Source: Onthophagus taurus
Taxonomy: Eukaryota > Arthropoda > Insecta > Coleoptera > Scarabaeidae
Length of the DNA: 64,000 nucleotides
NCBI RefSeq assembly: GCF_036711975.1
Contig: NC_091972.1
Location: forward strand, 9,057,001 to 9,121,000
Reading direction: 5' to 3'
The notes under the pieces are model-generated. The model had not been told where the DNA came from. It did not search any database and worked only from the letters and a program-made list of their open reading frames with translations. The position numbers were made by a program, and so were the translations under genes. The stretch's first letter is position 1; every line of letters begins with the position of its first letter. Below, piece after piece: positions 12,441 through 22,390 of this stretch.

Positions 12441-12830
12441 TCCAATTATCGCTCGCTCACCACCGCTCACAATAGCATCCCACCGAAAAAAAAATGATGA
12501 AAAAAAAAGGGTGGAGAAAGGCGGATGAAAATCCTCCGTCCGCGCAATCCAATCTCTCGTGACGCGCGCTAGGGGGATGAATCGGAGGGACGTGGGCGGT
12601 TGTCGGCGGCGGCGGCGCGAAAGGGGCACGCACCATTTCACTACCGCAGCCCGGCTTGAACCCAAATCGGCCCGTTGCAGGCGGCCGCGTCCCACGAAAG
12701 CGGACCAATTATCGTCGTGAATGAGTTTCAATTTACGCCGATCGTTTCCCGCGATATCAGCTCGCCCTTTGGGACCACCCTTGCAGGGGTCGTTTCCGGA
12801 CTGAACCTCTCAATCTCGCTTTAGACGCCT
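12440..12830. other. CpG-rich island of unknown role
   Basis: About 390 bp of strikingly GC/CpG-rich sequence (GGCGGCGGCGGCGCGAAAG near 12606, GGCGGCCGCG near 12679) in an AT-rich background. Open frames on the minus strand (12300-12731, 12457-12708) are low-complexity Arg/Pro-rich and overlap each other, which argues that they come from composition. It might be a promoter or 5' exon of an unlinked transcript, or old GC-rich repeat sequence. Confidence 0.45.
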
Positions 12831-13360
12831 CTCACTATGCTTTATCTAACTAAAAACTTATTTATTAAAAACTTCTTTAACATTTTATGATAATTAAAAT
12901 AATTTTAAAGAATATTTTGTACTTTAAATTGCCATCATCAAATTACAATTCTCCCTCATGAAAGACAAAAGTCAATTTCTTTACTGTCAAGATACAATAA
13001 GATATTTTGTAATGAACTCAATATTAGATTCAAATTGATTAAAACCAACGCTTCAAAAACATGTAATAAGCTAGGACAAATTACAAAACACTCTTAAGAT
13101 CAAACTTGAAATACAATGAATCTTGAGTAACAAACTTAACAATTTGTAGCCAAACGTGTCAGTTATAACCAGCATTTTACATGAACACTTGAAGATGGTT
13201 CAGGTCGTGGTTCTAATATGTCTCTTAAATGTTTTGTATAAAAATTTCTTTCAAATACTGAAAACAATAATACTAATGTTTAGATTCAATTTTGTTTAAT
13301 TGGTTTGGTCGCGGTTTATCAATTGAAAAGTTTTCGCTTCTCTGCTCTGTGGAGATTAGC
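12831..13360. other. AT-rich spacer, nothing recognised
   Basis: No open frame of note, no repeat and no splice-linked exon seen between the two CpG-rich islands. Confidence 0.4.
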
Positions 13361-13369
13361 GTCAATCTC

Positions 13370-13640
13370 TCTGGAGGTTTGGTGGGTGTTAAAGCTGGGG
13401 GTGGTCCGCATTGGCGTCGGTTCGTTCTGCGACGGCCGCGGCCCGTTTCCCGGGCCTGTTCCCGTCCTGATACGGAGTCCCACGGGTGACGGGCCGCCGG
13501 CTTTGTGCCACTAAATCACTCATTAAACTGTTCGCTTCACTTCTCGACCCCGTTCCTTGTTCCTTGCCGCTCTCGATCCATACCCGTACCATTTTATCCC
13601 GGGAATGGAACTTCTCGTTGCCGGGACTTTACAGTTGACA
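13370..13640. other. Second CpG-rich island
   Basis: About 270 bp rich in CCGCGG, CCCGGG and GACGGGCC-type words, 550 bp from the previous island. Overlapping short frames on both strands (13292-13489, 13305-13514, 13505-13699, 13389-13592) have no recognisable domain. No clear exon boundaries were identified. Confidence 0.4.
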
Positions 13641-16000
13641 GACAGCCAATTATCTCAACAATTACTTTACGGCTCGAAAGATGGCAATGGAAAGAGTAAC
13701 CGAGATTTTCAAATTGAAAGCCTTTTCTTTACAGACTGCCAACGTTACACTATGGAAGTGAGAACTGGTTATTTAATGAAAATTATAAAATTAGATATAT
13801 CGATGAAACCAGAAATGTAATTATAAGGAAAGACCTGGAAGTTAAGGCTATGATGATCGAAATACAAGAAGGAAACTAGGTTGGTTTAGCCATGTTAAGA
13901 AATGATCCATCACCATCGCTTTCTTCTTCAATAATCAAGTGAAATTTTCTTGAAAATAGGGAAGATAATTGTTACAATTGTACAATTAGAAGGAATGAGC
14001 TGATATACCGGAAACTTTCTTTAGCGCTTTCGTTTTTGCCACGCACTAATTCCATTAAGATTAATGAAACCGTTTAAATTTTTCTTTTGCGTATTTAAAC
14101 GCGTCGGTTAATACACGTTACGTTGTTGGTGGTATAGAACTATTTAAATTTATTACCAACAACGGACAAGTGTAGTACAACTGTGGCTCGCCGTTACATA
14201 GGGGATTATGTAAGTCGTTCGCTCGCTCCTTGTGCGGCATAAGACCATTTTACTTAAATCCTGTTATGTAGTAGCTTTGTCAATTAGAGTGAAACGAAGC
14301 CAGTAGTCAGACTATTATCATTGAATCGGTTCCGGGGCATGATATATTTGTCGTTAGAGGAAATAGTTTTAATGAAATTTTGCATGTAAACTATTTTATT
14401 ATAGCAAAATTGGTGTTTTCTTGGCGTTTGAACAACTTATCTAGGTAAATAACAGCATTCTTTATAAATTCTGAATTAAATTCTTAATTATATTCAAGAA
14501 TTAACCTTAAACAGCAGAATTCATGCAGTTAAAACATATACTACACTAAATTTTAGTGTTAAATGTTCATGAAGCCAGTCAAATATTCAATGTCATCAAG
14601 TAATCATGCTAGTACACTTCTTAAGCTTGGAACATATCCTTAGCCTTTATCCACCAACCTTCACAATGAAATAGAATATGAATCATCATAATCCAGAAAA
14701 AAAGTAGAATAATAAAATGAAAAATGAAGAATAGAAAACTGAATTTGACAGAATTAACACATTCCGCATTTCAGAACGTTGGGATTAAGACTATTTTCTT
14801 TCAGAATAGCTTCATAGATTCATATGTAGTCCTTATGCACATACTTGGAGTAACGCGTTCAGAATCGCTTTCCATTTAGGCTTGTTTTGTAAAGAAGTTT
14901 CCAAAAGCACGAAGTAAATGGGGTCAATCTATTATGATCAAACAAACAAATGATGTCTTTTGCTAAATAATGTTTACTATCATATTGAGGTTATTCATTA
15001 ATTTTCCATGCACATTGAAACGCAAGATGATTTGTGAAGCTCCATCTAACTTACAGTAGCTTAGAGTGCATTGTAACCAATAATGGGAATCTTCTTTACA
15101 GATAAGTTTTTGTATTAACCAATTCCATTTTAAGAATTCATACAATCAAGAGCAATTACTACTTAATTACCATAACGATTTTTAGTAATTAAATTTACGT
15201 TAATTGCACTGCTATTAACTGAAACGTCGTTTCAATTGCATATTATATCAAGACACTATCACATATACACTCAATAACAATAAAAAAAAGAAATTGGCAC
15301 TTGCTTTAACAAGATGGTAATAGAGCTAATAGCATTCAAAGCCATGAAAATGTTATAGTAATATGTTATTGTTTTCTACCAATGTATAACAAACATCTGG
15401 GAACATTTACAAGGTATATGACTTTTCCAAGTAAGGTTGTAGCAGAATAAATGAAACCAAAAAAAAAAGAAATACTAGTAAGACACTTATATTTAAATCA
15501 CAAATCTAAAGCTATGAGTTTTTTATGTACATACTGAAACTTTTTTCACAATATAATCAGTAATAATATTAAATTTATTAATGCTATACAAATATACAGC
15601 TGATACAGCAGTTAAGTATTCACACGTTGAAAAGTGTTTACTTTTTCAAATACCTCGAAATTGATTTTATTCTGGAATTAGCCCAGAGCAAAATCCGAAT
15701 AAAAACGTGAAAAATAACTAGAGGCAAGAGGAATTTAAAATTCAATATTCAGTAATAATGGAAACGTACAAGTTTCAATTGTGAGAAGATTTCCACAGTT
15801 AGCCTATAAATACAACGTATAAATACACTAGAAAATTGGGGGTACAACAAAAATAAGTAAAAACAACAATAATAATATTAATAATAACAGCCAACACTAA
15901 ATATGGTGGTAAAAATAATAAATTTAATTCCATAATTATTGATAATAAATTGAATATTGTCTTTCAATACGTCTCTCTGATTGCCAAACCCAATACTCAA
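13641..16000. other. Intergenic, small relics only
   Basis: At 13840-13910 a plus-strand reading resembling KLGWFSHVKK faintly recalls the C-terminal GHV motif of LINE proteins, too short to call. A 10-bp perfect inverted repeat (CGTTGTTGGT at 14121-14130, its complement at 14155-14164) lies in otherwise unremarkable sequence. The last part (15500-16026) is probably 3' UTR and flank of HERPUD. Confidence 0.4.
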
Positions 16001-16026
16001 CTGTAGGTTTTAGAAGTTAATAAAAG

Positions 16027-19000
16027 CTAGACGACGTTAGGGATTTCTGGTATTAATGAAGCAAAAAACGTCGTAAAAAACGTCCAGGCCACCATTAACC
16101 GCGTTGGAGCCTCTTCTACGGCTGGTTCACCTTGTACTATGTTGTTATTGTTAACGTTAACTATTCGGAAAAAGCCCATCCGGTAAATATAAAGGCAGAC
16201 GACAAGGAATAAAACGAATAAATACCGAAGCGGTGTTGAATAATAAAATAAAATCGCTGAGAATAAAATTATTCTCAGTACAGTGTAGATCACATCAAGA
16301 AGTTCTCTTTCTTCCTCAGGTTCTCCGTTTGCAGGAGCCGCGTTTTGAGCTGCCAATGCGTTTTGTTGAGGCTGTACCACATTATTCGCGTTTGCCAAAT
16401 CGCCGTTTACAGGTTGTTGATTTATTACTGGTTGTGCTTGTGGTGCCAAATTTGCTGCATCAACATTTTGATTCGCAGCACTTGCATATCTAAAAAAATA
16501 AATAATCAAAAATCTCAGAATATACTAGAAATAAACACAATCTCAAGTACTTGATAAGAACGTACAATTTTTTTTCTTTCTTATATTTGATACGAATCAA
16601 AGATAAAAATAAAGATACAATTTTATCAAGTATGTTTTGAAATTAATATTTAACACCAACTTACAGATTCATATAGTGACTCATGTATTGTAAATAAGCT
16701 TGTTGCATAAGGATGTATTGTGCACACATATCATGCGGTACATTTGGATTGGCGTTAACGCTAGTTGCGGTTACGTTCGCTGGGATGGTTATGTTGGGCA
16801 TACTTGACGAAGGCCCCGATGATGTTGTTGATTGTCTCTGTCTAAGTTGAGGCGGCACGTTACTGGTATTCGCTGTGACGGTGGTTGTACTTAAATTTGG
16901 TGTACACACCAAGTGAACTGTATGGGTGTCTTGGCCGTCGTATTGACGTAAAATATCGCCCAATACTACTGTATCGTTTAGAAGTTGTCCTGAATAGATT
17001 AATTTTTGTTCGTGTGATGGCTAAAAAAATTTTAATATAATATTAATTAAAAGTTATGTAGTATTATGTTTCAGATTGAATGAATCATGAATTATTTATA
17101 ACAATTGAGGTAGTGGTGTAGTAAATGTATGACTAATTCTAATATTATTACAGCAAAATACTTCATAAAAACTAAAGGTGTGTTTTTTTAACGTATCATT
17201 TGTGTTAATAAATATAGAATTAAAAAATTATTATCTTAATATAACTACAAAAAGTTAAGACAATATATCGCGTTTAACTAAATTATTACACTAAGTTTAT
17301 ATTTTTTATTCAAAACGTTTTAATATATTTGTATCTTATCTAAAAAGAGTACTCAATTTACTTCAATTTAAAAAGATTTTTATTTGCTATAAAAATTATT
17401 ACCCAAAATAAATAGGTAGTAATTAAGTTTTATTGTGTTTGTTTAAGCAAATCATTTTGTTTGTAATATTTATCAAAGTGTTATCTCCAGACGCAGAAAA
17501 CGTAATGAAAACATTTATGATTTGTTAATTTTATTAAACGCAAAATCAAAATTATCGCTGAAACTAGAAATTGAAAAAGATATAAAATGCAATACAAACG
17601 CTACGAAATGTTTATAAAATACGCAGGCAGCTGTTATAACATTTTACTTTAAACATGAATTACAATGCTACATAACTATAAAGTTGGTGAATAATTCGCT
17701 ATTTTTTATTGTTCACAGAAGACTCACAAAAGTCTTGATATATCCTAAAAATGTTGAGTGTTGTAAAATTAATCAGTGTTTTTGCAAGCGACACTTTGGT
17801 ACATGTATTAAGATGCCATTCCAAGACTGATGACAGACTGCAAACCGTAGAACACACTACTAGTTGTCATAGAGATACATATATCCTGTTATAACATGTT
17901 GTAAAAAAATAAGAATAAAAATTTCACGTTTGCACAAAATGATTTCCATTTCTTTGGAAATATGTCTTACAGCGACGTACCAGTGAGTTATTAACACTTT
18001 CGCGTCCGCTCCATATACAATTAGGATAACGTCAATGGCCGGCATCTTCACTACGTATTGTTACGCCAGGAGCCGCAAGTAATGTGATATAAACGTAAAA
18101 ATACGTGAGCGGCGCCTGACTATAGACAATATAAAAACGTAAAAATACGTGAGCGGCTCCTCACTGATGACAATATAAAACGTAAAAATACGTGATCGGT
18201 CACGAAAGTGTTAACATGGTTTAAAGTTCCATTAGTTCCCAATTCTTCAACAGCGTTTATTATTCTTTCTTGTAGTTGTTGAATGGTGGTAATTTCTACT
18301 TAATATACTAAATCTCTTAATGTATCCCACAAAACAAAATCTGGTAGGTTGTGGTCTGGTAATCTTGCATTAAATTAACCAGGTAACAACTACTCTTGTT
18401 ATGTGTGGAGGTGCACCATCATGTTAATACCAAATGTCTCTTAGCTGTGCCAACGGAATATCTTCGTTTTGCAATAGATTTAGATAACCGTCTGAATTTA
18501 ATTGATCGATGAGCACAAGTGGTAATATTTATCTATTGAAGATACATAGAACCTTTGCTGCAAAACCCTAACCCTAATGCGGTGCGGATTCTCTACTGAG
18601 TACACGTGACTGTTATGCACGTTATTGACATCATGTCTTGTAAAAGATGCTTCGTCAGACCAAACAATTAAATAAAAAAAATTTGGATTTTGCCTATGCT
18701 GTTGTAAGAATTATTTACAAAATTGAACCCTTATTTGTTGGTTTTATACTGCATGTGATACGAATGAAGCACTTCTCACCGTAATGATTGATAAACAAAC
18801 GATTAAAAAGGTCCAAGTCTTCTGGAAACTCTTCTTGTGCTTACGAAAGGTGCATCAGTAATCACGTCAATAAAGGCTTCCTCTGTCTGTACATTGTAGC
18901 AAATACGCTATGATTTGCTGCTGTACGCCAGAGAAAAGACTGCTGAAGACGGCTGCCTAAATATGGAAATCTTCAGCGATATTCTGTAGTGACTGCTAAG

Positions 19001-20975
19001 GCGATTCCATTGCAGAAACCATAAACAAAAATGATACCCGCATACTCTTGATTAGTAAATTGTGGCATAATCACTAATAAGTATTTGAGTGTAAGCGACT
19101 TTAAATAATTTGCAATTGTCAAATTAATTTTATTTATATTATTGCGTTTCCATGACAAGTCTTTTTTCCGAACACGTATTATTATTAACTATAAAGTTTC
19201 TGTGCTAAAATGTTTAAAACTTGTATAACTCATAAATAACGGCGAAAACGTGAAAATTTTATTCCTATTTTTTGTTTAAAACTTTATTTTGCATCAGAAT
19301 TCAAAATATTGCACACGAGTTATGAATCACCCAGTATAAAGGTACAATTCCGTGACAGGCGTCAGACTGCATATCTCAGGCTACAATACTGGTTTATATT
19401 ATATCTCAATGGTAAGGATTCGAAGCGCGGCGGCACTTTACATACAAATTATACATGTACCAAAGTGTCGCATGCGATTTGCAGTGCTACATCTGTTATG
19501 GAATGATACCTTAATTTGTATGCGAAGTGCCGCCGATATTGGAATAAATTATTGGATATATAAACCAGTAGTGTCGCCTGCGGTTTGCAGTCTGACGCCT
19601 TTCACGAGTGCTTAATCCTGAGTGGTAGCTTAATCTAATCTGTCCTGAATGGTAGCTTAATACAGTGAATTTCACTTAAAGTGCAATCTACCAAAATATA
19701 TTTCCATAGAAACCAGGGCGTACCTACTTACTTTATGCCACATAAAATGCAACATGTCTAAAGACGTCTTCAGACGCACGGCTAAATCCGATACTTCTAG
19801 TTCTATTTTTACACTACCACTAGAACTAGAATCATTCGGGTTTAGCCGTCTTGAAAGACGTGCGGCTAAACCCGAATGTTTCTAGTTCTAAGTCTGGTAT
19901 ATTTTTATTGAACGAAAAGTAGAACTAATACTAGACCTAGAACCAGAAACAATCGGGTTTAGCCATGCGTCTCTTAAGAGGGAAGCTCAAGTTATAAGGA
20001 CATCACCTTTTTCCAAGCAAAACTTTGCCTTTGCAAAATTACTCAATCCTTAATAGTACAGGCGCACTATTAAGCTATGTTGCATTTTATGTGGGACAGT
20101 GCATAGTAGTTTAAAAAGCACTGATTAATTTCAAGGTTGAAATAAAAAATAATTATGTAACAATAAACAGTAAAATTTTTTGAAACTCTTTTTGTTATCA
20201 CAGCTTTTTCTTATCTTGTAATACAAGGAACACTTAAAATATTTGCAAAAACTTGACTTTTCATTTAGTTAAAATAAGAGTGTTTACTAATAAGGCAATA
20301 ATTTAAAGGCTGAGTTATATCTGGAACATTACTTACATTAAAATTCTTAACACCGGATGATATGTTAATTCCTATACCTTATTAAAGAATAAATGTTGAA
20401 ATTGACATTTTTTACCATTAATAAACACCTGTATAATGTCAAAGTTTAAAAATATTTTAAAATATGATTTAAATTAAATATTTGCTTATTCTCATAATCT
20501 ACAAAAACATTGTAGATAAGGAAACATGAAACGTTGGCATTCTATGCAAAGTATATAAAATAGATAAATATAAAGAATATGAAATTTAAATTCGTACAAC
20601 AGAATGATGCAACATATATAAAAAAAGTTTCATCAATTTCTTGGTGTACTCCCATTGATATTAATATTTATTATTAACTAAATGTATGTGTTAATATTTC
20701 TATGCGTTTTTAAAACCAATTGCTTGTACACAAAGAAATGATGTAATACCTAAAACTAATGTATAAAATATGGGGCATTTAAAGGTGTTTCAATAAACTT
20801 TTCCACGTATTAAACATCTTTAACTTCTCACTCAACTTACCGGTTTACTTGGGTAAACCTCAGATAAATGTTGTTTCAATTTGTTAATTGTCCAGGATAG
20901 TTCGCATTTGACCGTTTGATCCTCTATTTGTTGATTTGGTGCTTTCACTATGAGCGTGACAGGAAGCGAGTCCAT
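16027..20975 (-). CDS. HERPUD: HERPUD, ubiquitin-like ER-stress membrane protein
   Basis: Three coding exons on the minus strand: 20975-20841 (45 codons), 17020-16665 and 16489-16027. The phases match (0, then 2) and the product is 317 residues. All donors are GTAAGT. Exons 1 and 2 join to give HLSEVYPSKPPSHEQKLIYS, the conserved core of the Herp ubiquitin-like domain (about residues 5-80, starting LPVTLIVKAPNQQ). The middle is Ser/Thr/Pro/Asn-rich linker. Exon 3 encodes an Ala/Asn/Gln-rich stretch, then two adjacent membrane segments (about 228-247 and 250-268: VIYTVLRIILFSAILFY, LFVLFLVVCLYIY) that would form the ER hairpin, and an Asn-rich tail. In the known family, Herp sits in the ER membrane, is induced by the unfolded-protein response and recruits the HRD1 ERAD complex. 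The ATG chosen opens the domain directly; in-frame sequence upstream to 21065 has no ATG. It is shorter than the human protein (about 390), mainly in the linker. Confidence 0.93.
17860..18960 (-). pseudogene. Mariner/Tc1-type DDE transposase relic in HERPUD intron 1
   Basis: On the minus strand around 18430-18200 a broken frame reads DGAPPHITRVVVTWL, then PDFVLWDTLRDLVY after a frameshift, then TTIQQLQERIINAVEELGTNGTLNH. This is the DDE-3 type catalytic region (DGAPPH, followed by the PxxF/LWGxLKDxVY segment) of mariner-like elements common in arthropods. The C-terminal residues (THWYVAVRHISKEMEII, near 17998-17945) continue on the other side of a TTAA-flanked insertion at 17991-18214. Upstream parts to about 18960 are more decayed. 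Multiple stops make it a pseudogene. Confidence 0.65.
17991..18214. mobile_element. piggyBac-type MITE with TTAA target duplication
   Basis: The element is flanked by TTAA at 17991-17994 and 18211-18214. Its termini are inverted: CACTTTCGCGTCCG inward from the left, CACTTTCGTGACCG inward from the right. TTAA duplication together with CACTTTCG-type ends is the hallmark of piggyBac-superfamily elements. Internally, three tandem copies of a palindromic word, ACGTAAAAATACGTGA (about 18093, 18137, 18179; period 42-46 bp), make up the right half. It has no coding capacity. Confidence 0.8.
19351..19606. mobile_element. 256-bp foldback (palindromic) element
   Basis: The left end CGTGACAGGCGTCAGACTGCA (19351-19371) and right end TGCAGTCTGACGCCTTTCACG (19586-19606) are reverse complements with one mismatch. 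Further in, ACTGGTTTATAT pairs with ATATAAACCAGT, GGCGGCACTT pairs with AAGTGCCGCC, and CATACAAATTA pairs with TAATTTGTATG. Nearly the whole unit is thus one imperfect hairpin, as in foldback or MITE elements. No target duplication was identified. It lies in HERPUD intron 1. Confidence 0.75.
19663..20112. mobile_element. Nested MITE, long copy with CTAGTTCTA-repeat insert
   Basis: The left part (CAGTGAATTTCACTTAA .. ATATTTCCATA) and right part (TTTTCCAAGCAA .. TTAAGCTATGTTGCATTTTA .. GGGACAGTGCATAGTAGTTT) match a compact copy at 21503-21650. About 270 bp of extra sequence interrupts this copy. The extra block contains TTCTAGTTCTA and CTAGAACTAGAA repeats and a 15-bp stem (CATTCGGGTTTAGCC at 19833-19847, exact complement at 19864-19878). 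The inner sequence is bounded by inverted 18-mers: CCACATAAAATGCAACAT at 19738-19755 and its complement at 20077-20094. Confidence 0.7.
20113..20840 (-). other. Remainder of HERPUD intron 1, no feature recognised
   Basis: AT-rich intronic sequence up to the GTAAGT donor at 20840-20835 (minus strand). No exon, repeat or RNA gene recognised. Confidence 0.5.
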
Positions 20976-21240
20976 GTTCTCCAGCTCCTCCTCGTTCGTC
21001 AGCTCCACTTTGGGAAACGTATAACAACAAAACCTCTCGTTCGTCTTCAAGAACTCGCCAACCAAATAAAAAAAAATCGTTAAACTTCCGGTTATCGTTG
21101 TTTATTATTATTGTTAGTAGGTAATCGCGAACGTAGCTGTTGACCCAACAATACTGTCACTTCCAACGCAATTATTCTATTCTATTTATCTATAGTACGC
21201 ACTGTCACAATTTACGGAGTTTAGTATTTGTCTGTACGCG

Positions 21241-21275
21241 ATTGGTCCTTTTGCTCGGCCTGACCGAATCACGTG
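21241..21275 (-). promoter_or_regulatory. CCAAT box plus CACGTG palindrome upstream of HERPUD
   Basis: About 270-300 bp upstream of the HERPUD start codon, ATTGG (21241-21245, CCAAT on the gene's strand) and CACGTG (21270-21275) lie 24 bp apart. Herp genes are classic unfolded-protein-response targets, activated through CCAAT plus CCACG/CACGT-core elements bound by NF-Y with ATF6 or XBP1. The spacing here is not that of a canonical ERSE, so a regulatory role is only inferred. Confidence 0.35.
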
Positions 21276-21502
21276 ACTCCACTTCAAGCAGCCAGAATTA
21301 ATTCATCCACAAGGTAACTACAAAAAAAGATATCTTTAATTGTTTATAACTAGTAATTAAGTGAATATTAATAAATTTAAGCACATTAAAAATTGGCTTT
21401 CTCATTAAATGTAAATATTAGGAAATAAATGTAAATATGAGTGAAAAGTGAACTGTTTCTATTAGTACAACTACTTATTAAGAGATGGAGACACAATATA
21501 TA

Positions 21503-21650
21503 CAGTGAATTTCACTTAAGATTCAATATTCAAAAATATATTTCCATATAAATCTTTTCCAAGCAATTTTTCCTTTGCAAAACTACCCAATGCCTGTACT
21601 ATTAAGCTATGTTGCATTTTATGTGGGACAGTGCAAGTGCATAGTAGTTT
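21503..21650. mobile_element. MITE, compact copy related to 19663-20112
   Basis: It starts TACAGTGAATTTCACTTAA like the copy in HERPUD intron 1, runs through ATATTTCCATA and TTTTCCAAGCAA, and ends with TTAAGCTATGTTGCATTTTA .. GGGACAGTGC .. ATAGTAGTTT. It lacks the CTAGTTCTA block, so it shows the likely uninterrupted form. A small GCAAGT duplication occurs near 21633. It is non-coding. Confidence 0.7.
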
Positions 21651-21699
21651 CGTAACTTTGGTTACAGCATTCATATATTGCGAGTTATATCAAATTTTC

Positions 21700-22390
21700 G
21701 GTATATACAGTTCGCATCAAAAGTATTATGAGTAAAAACACGTCGTATCATTAATTGTCTGGAAAATGGGTCAACTTTATTGTTTATAATGTAACAACCT
21801 TCATATTGATTAATTGTTTCTATTATATGAATAAATAAAAATATTAAAAAATGCGGAGTGCGCAACTTTTAAAGAATATCCCACTTCTTAGATTTTTCAA
21901 AGGCCAGTCGACCAGAAAAAAATCATTGTTGTCAAATTTATCGCTTATTATTATTTACGAATTACCTATGATCAACTATGACACAGATTTGCAAGGTCTT
22001 GTTGTCAGTCAGCTGAGAGTCATTTTCGAAGTAATTTTAATTTTCTGCATAGAATAACAATGCAAGCTCAGAATTGGTCCATCACGTCATTATTTTGAGA
22101 TATTTGACTTTATGTACTAGAAAAATGGCTTTTTTGGCTACTTTTGAAGTTACTCTATCTATTACATCATTCAGTACAATCCTTGCCCATAAAAATGCGC
22201 TATTGAACGGTGCTGTTTCCCTTCGTAAGTTATAATCCTTAAAGTTCAAACATGAACGCGGTGTGATGTATGAGTACGTGTAGAGTTGATGAAAACTACT
22301 GATTTTGAAAAAGTGATGATTTCGGATGAAAAAACCTTCAAAGAAATTGGATCACCTTGAACGGTTTTTTAGGTAATAATAATTCTGCTA
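21700..22390 (+). pseudogene. Tc1-like transposon relic
   Basis: TACAGTTCGCATCAAAAGTATTATG-like sequence at about 21705-21730 resembles a Tc1-family terminal repeat, and a plus-strand frame at about 22290-22360 reads TTDFEKVMISDEKTFKEIGSP, resembling the second catalytic segment (SDEKTF) of Tc1 transposases. The rest is eroded and no right terminus is evident. Both are short matches, so the call is tentative. Confidence 0.4.

Noticed and set aside
12300-12731. 143-codon minus-strand frame
   Set aside because: It spans the border of a CpG-rich island into AT-rich DNA with a change of amino-acid character, overlaps another frame, and shows no domain.
20976-21065. In-frame N-terminal extension of HERPUD (MVGEFLKTNERFCC..)
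   Set aside because: The apparent start is TTG and not ATG; the ATG at 20975 starts immediately before the ubiquitin-like fold as in other Herp proteins.
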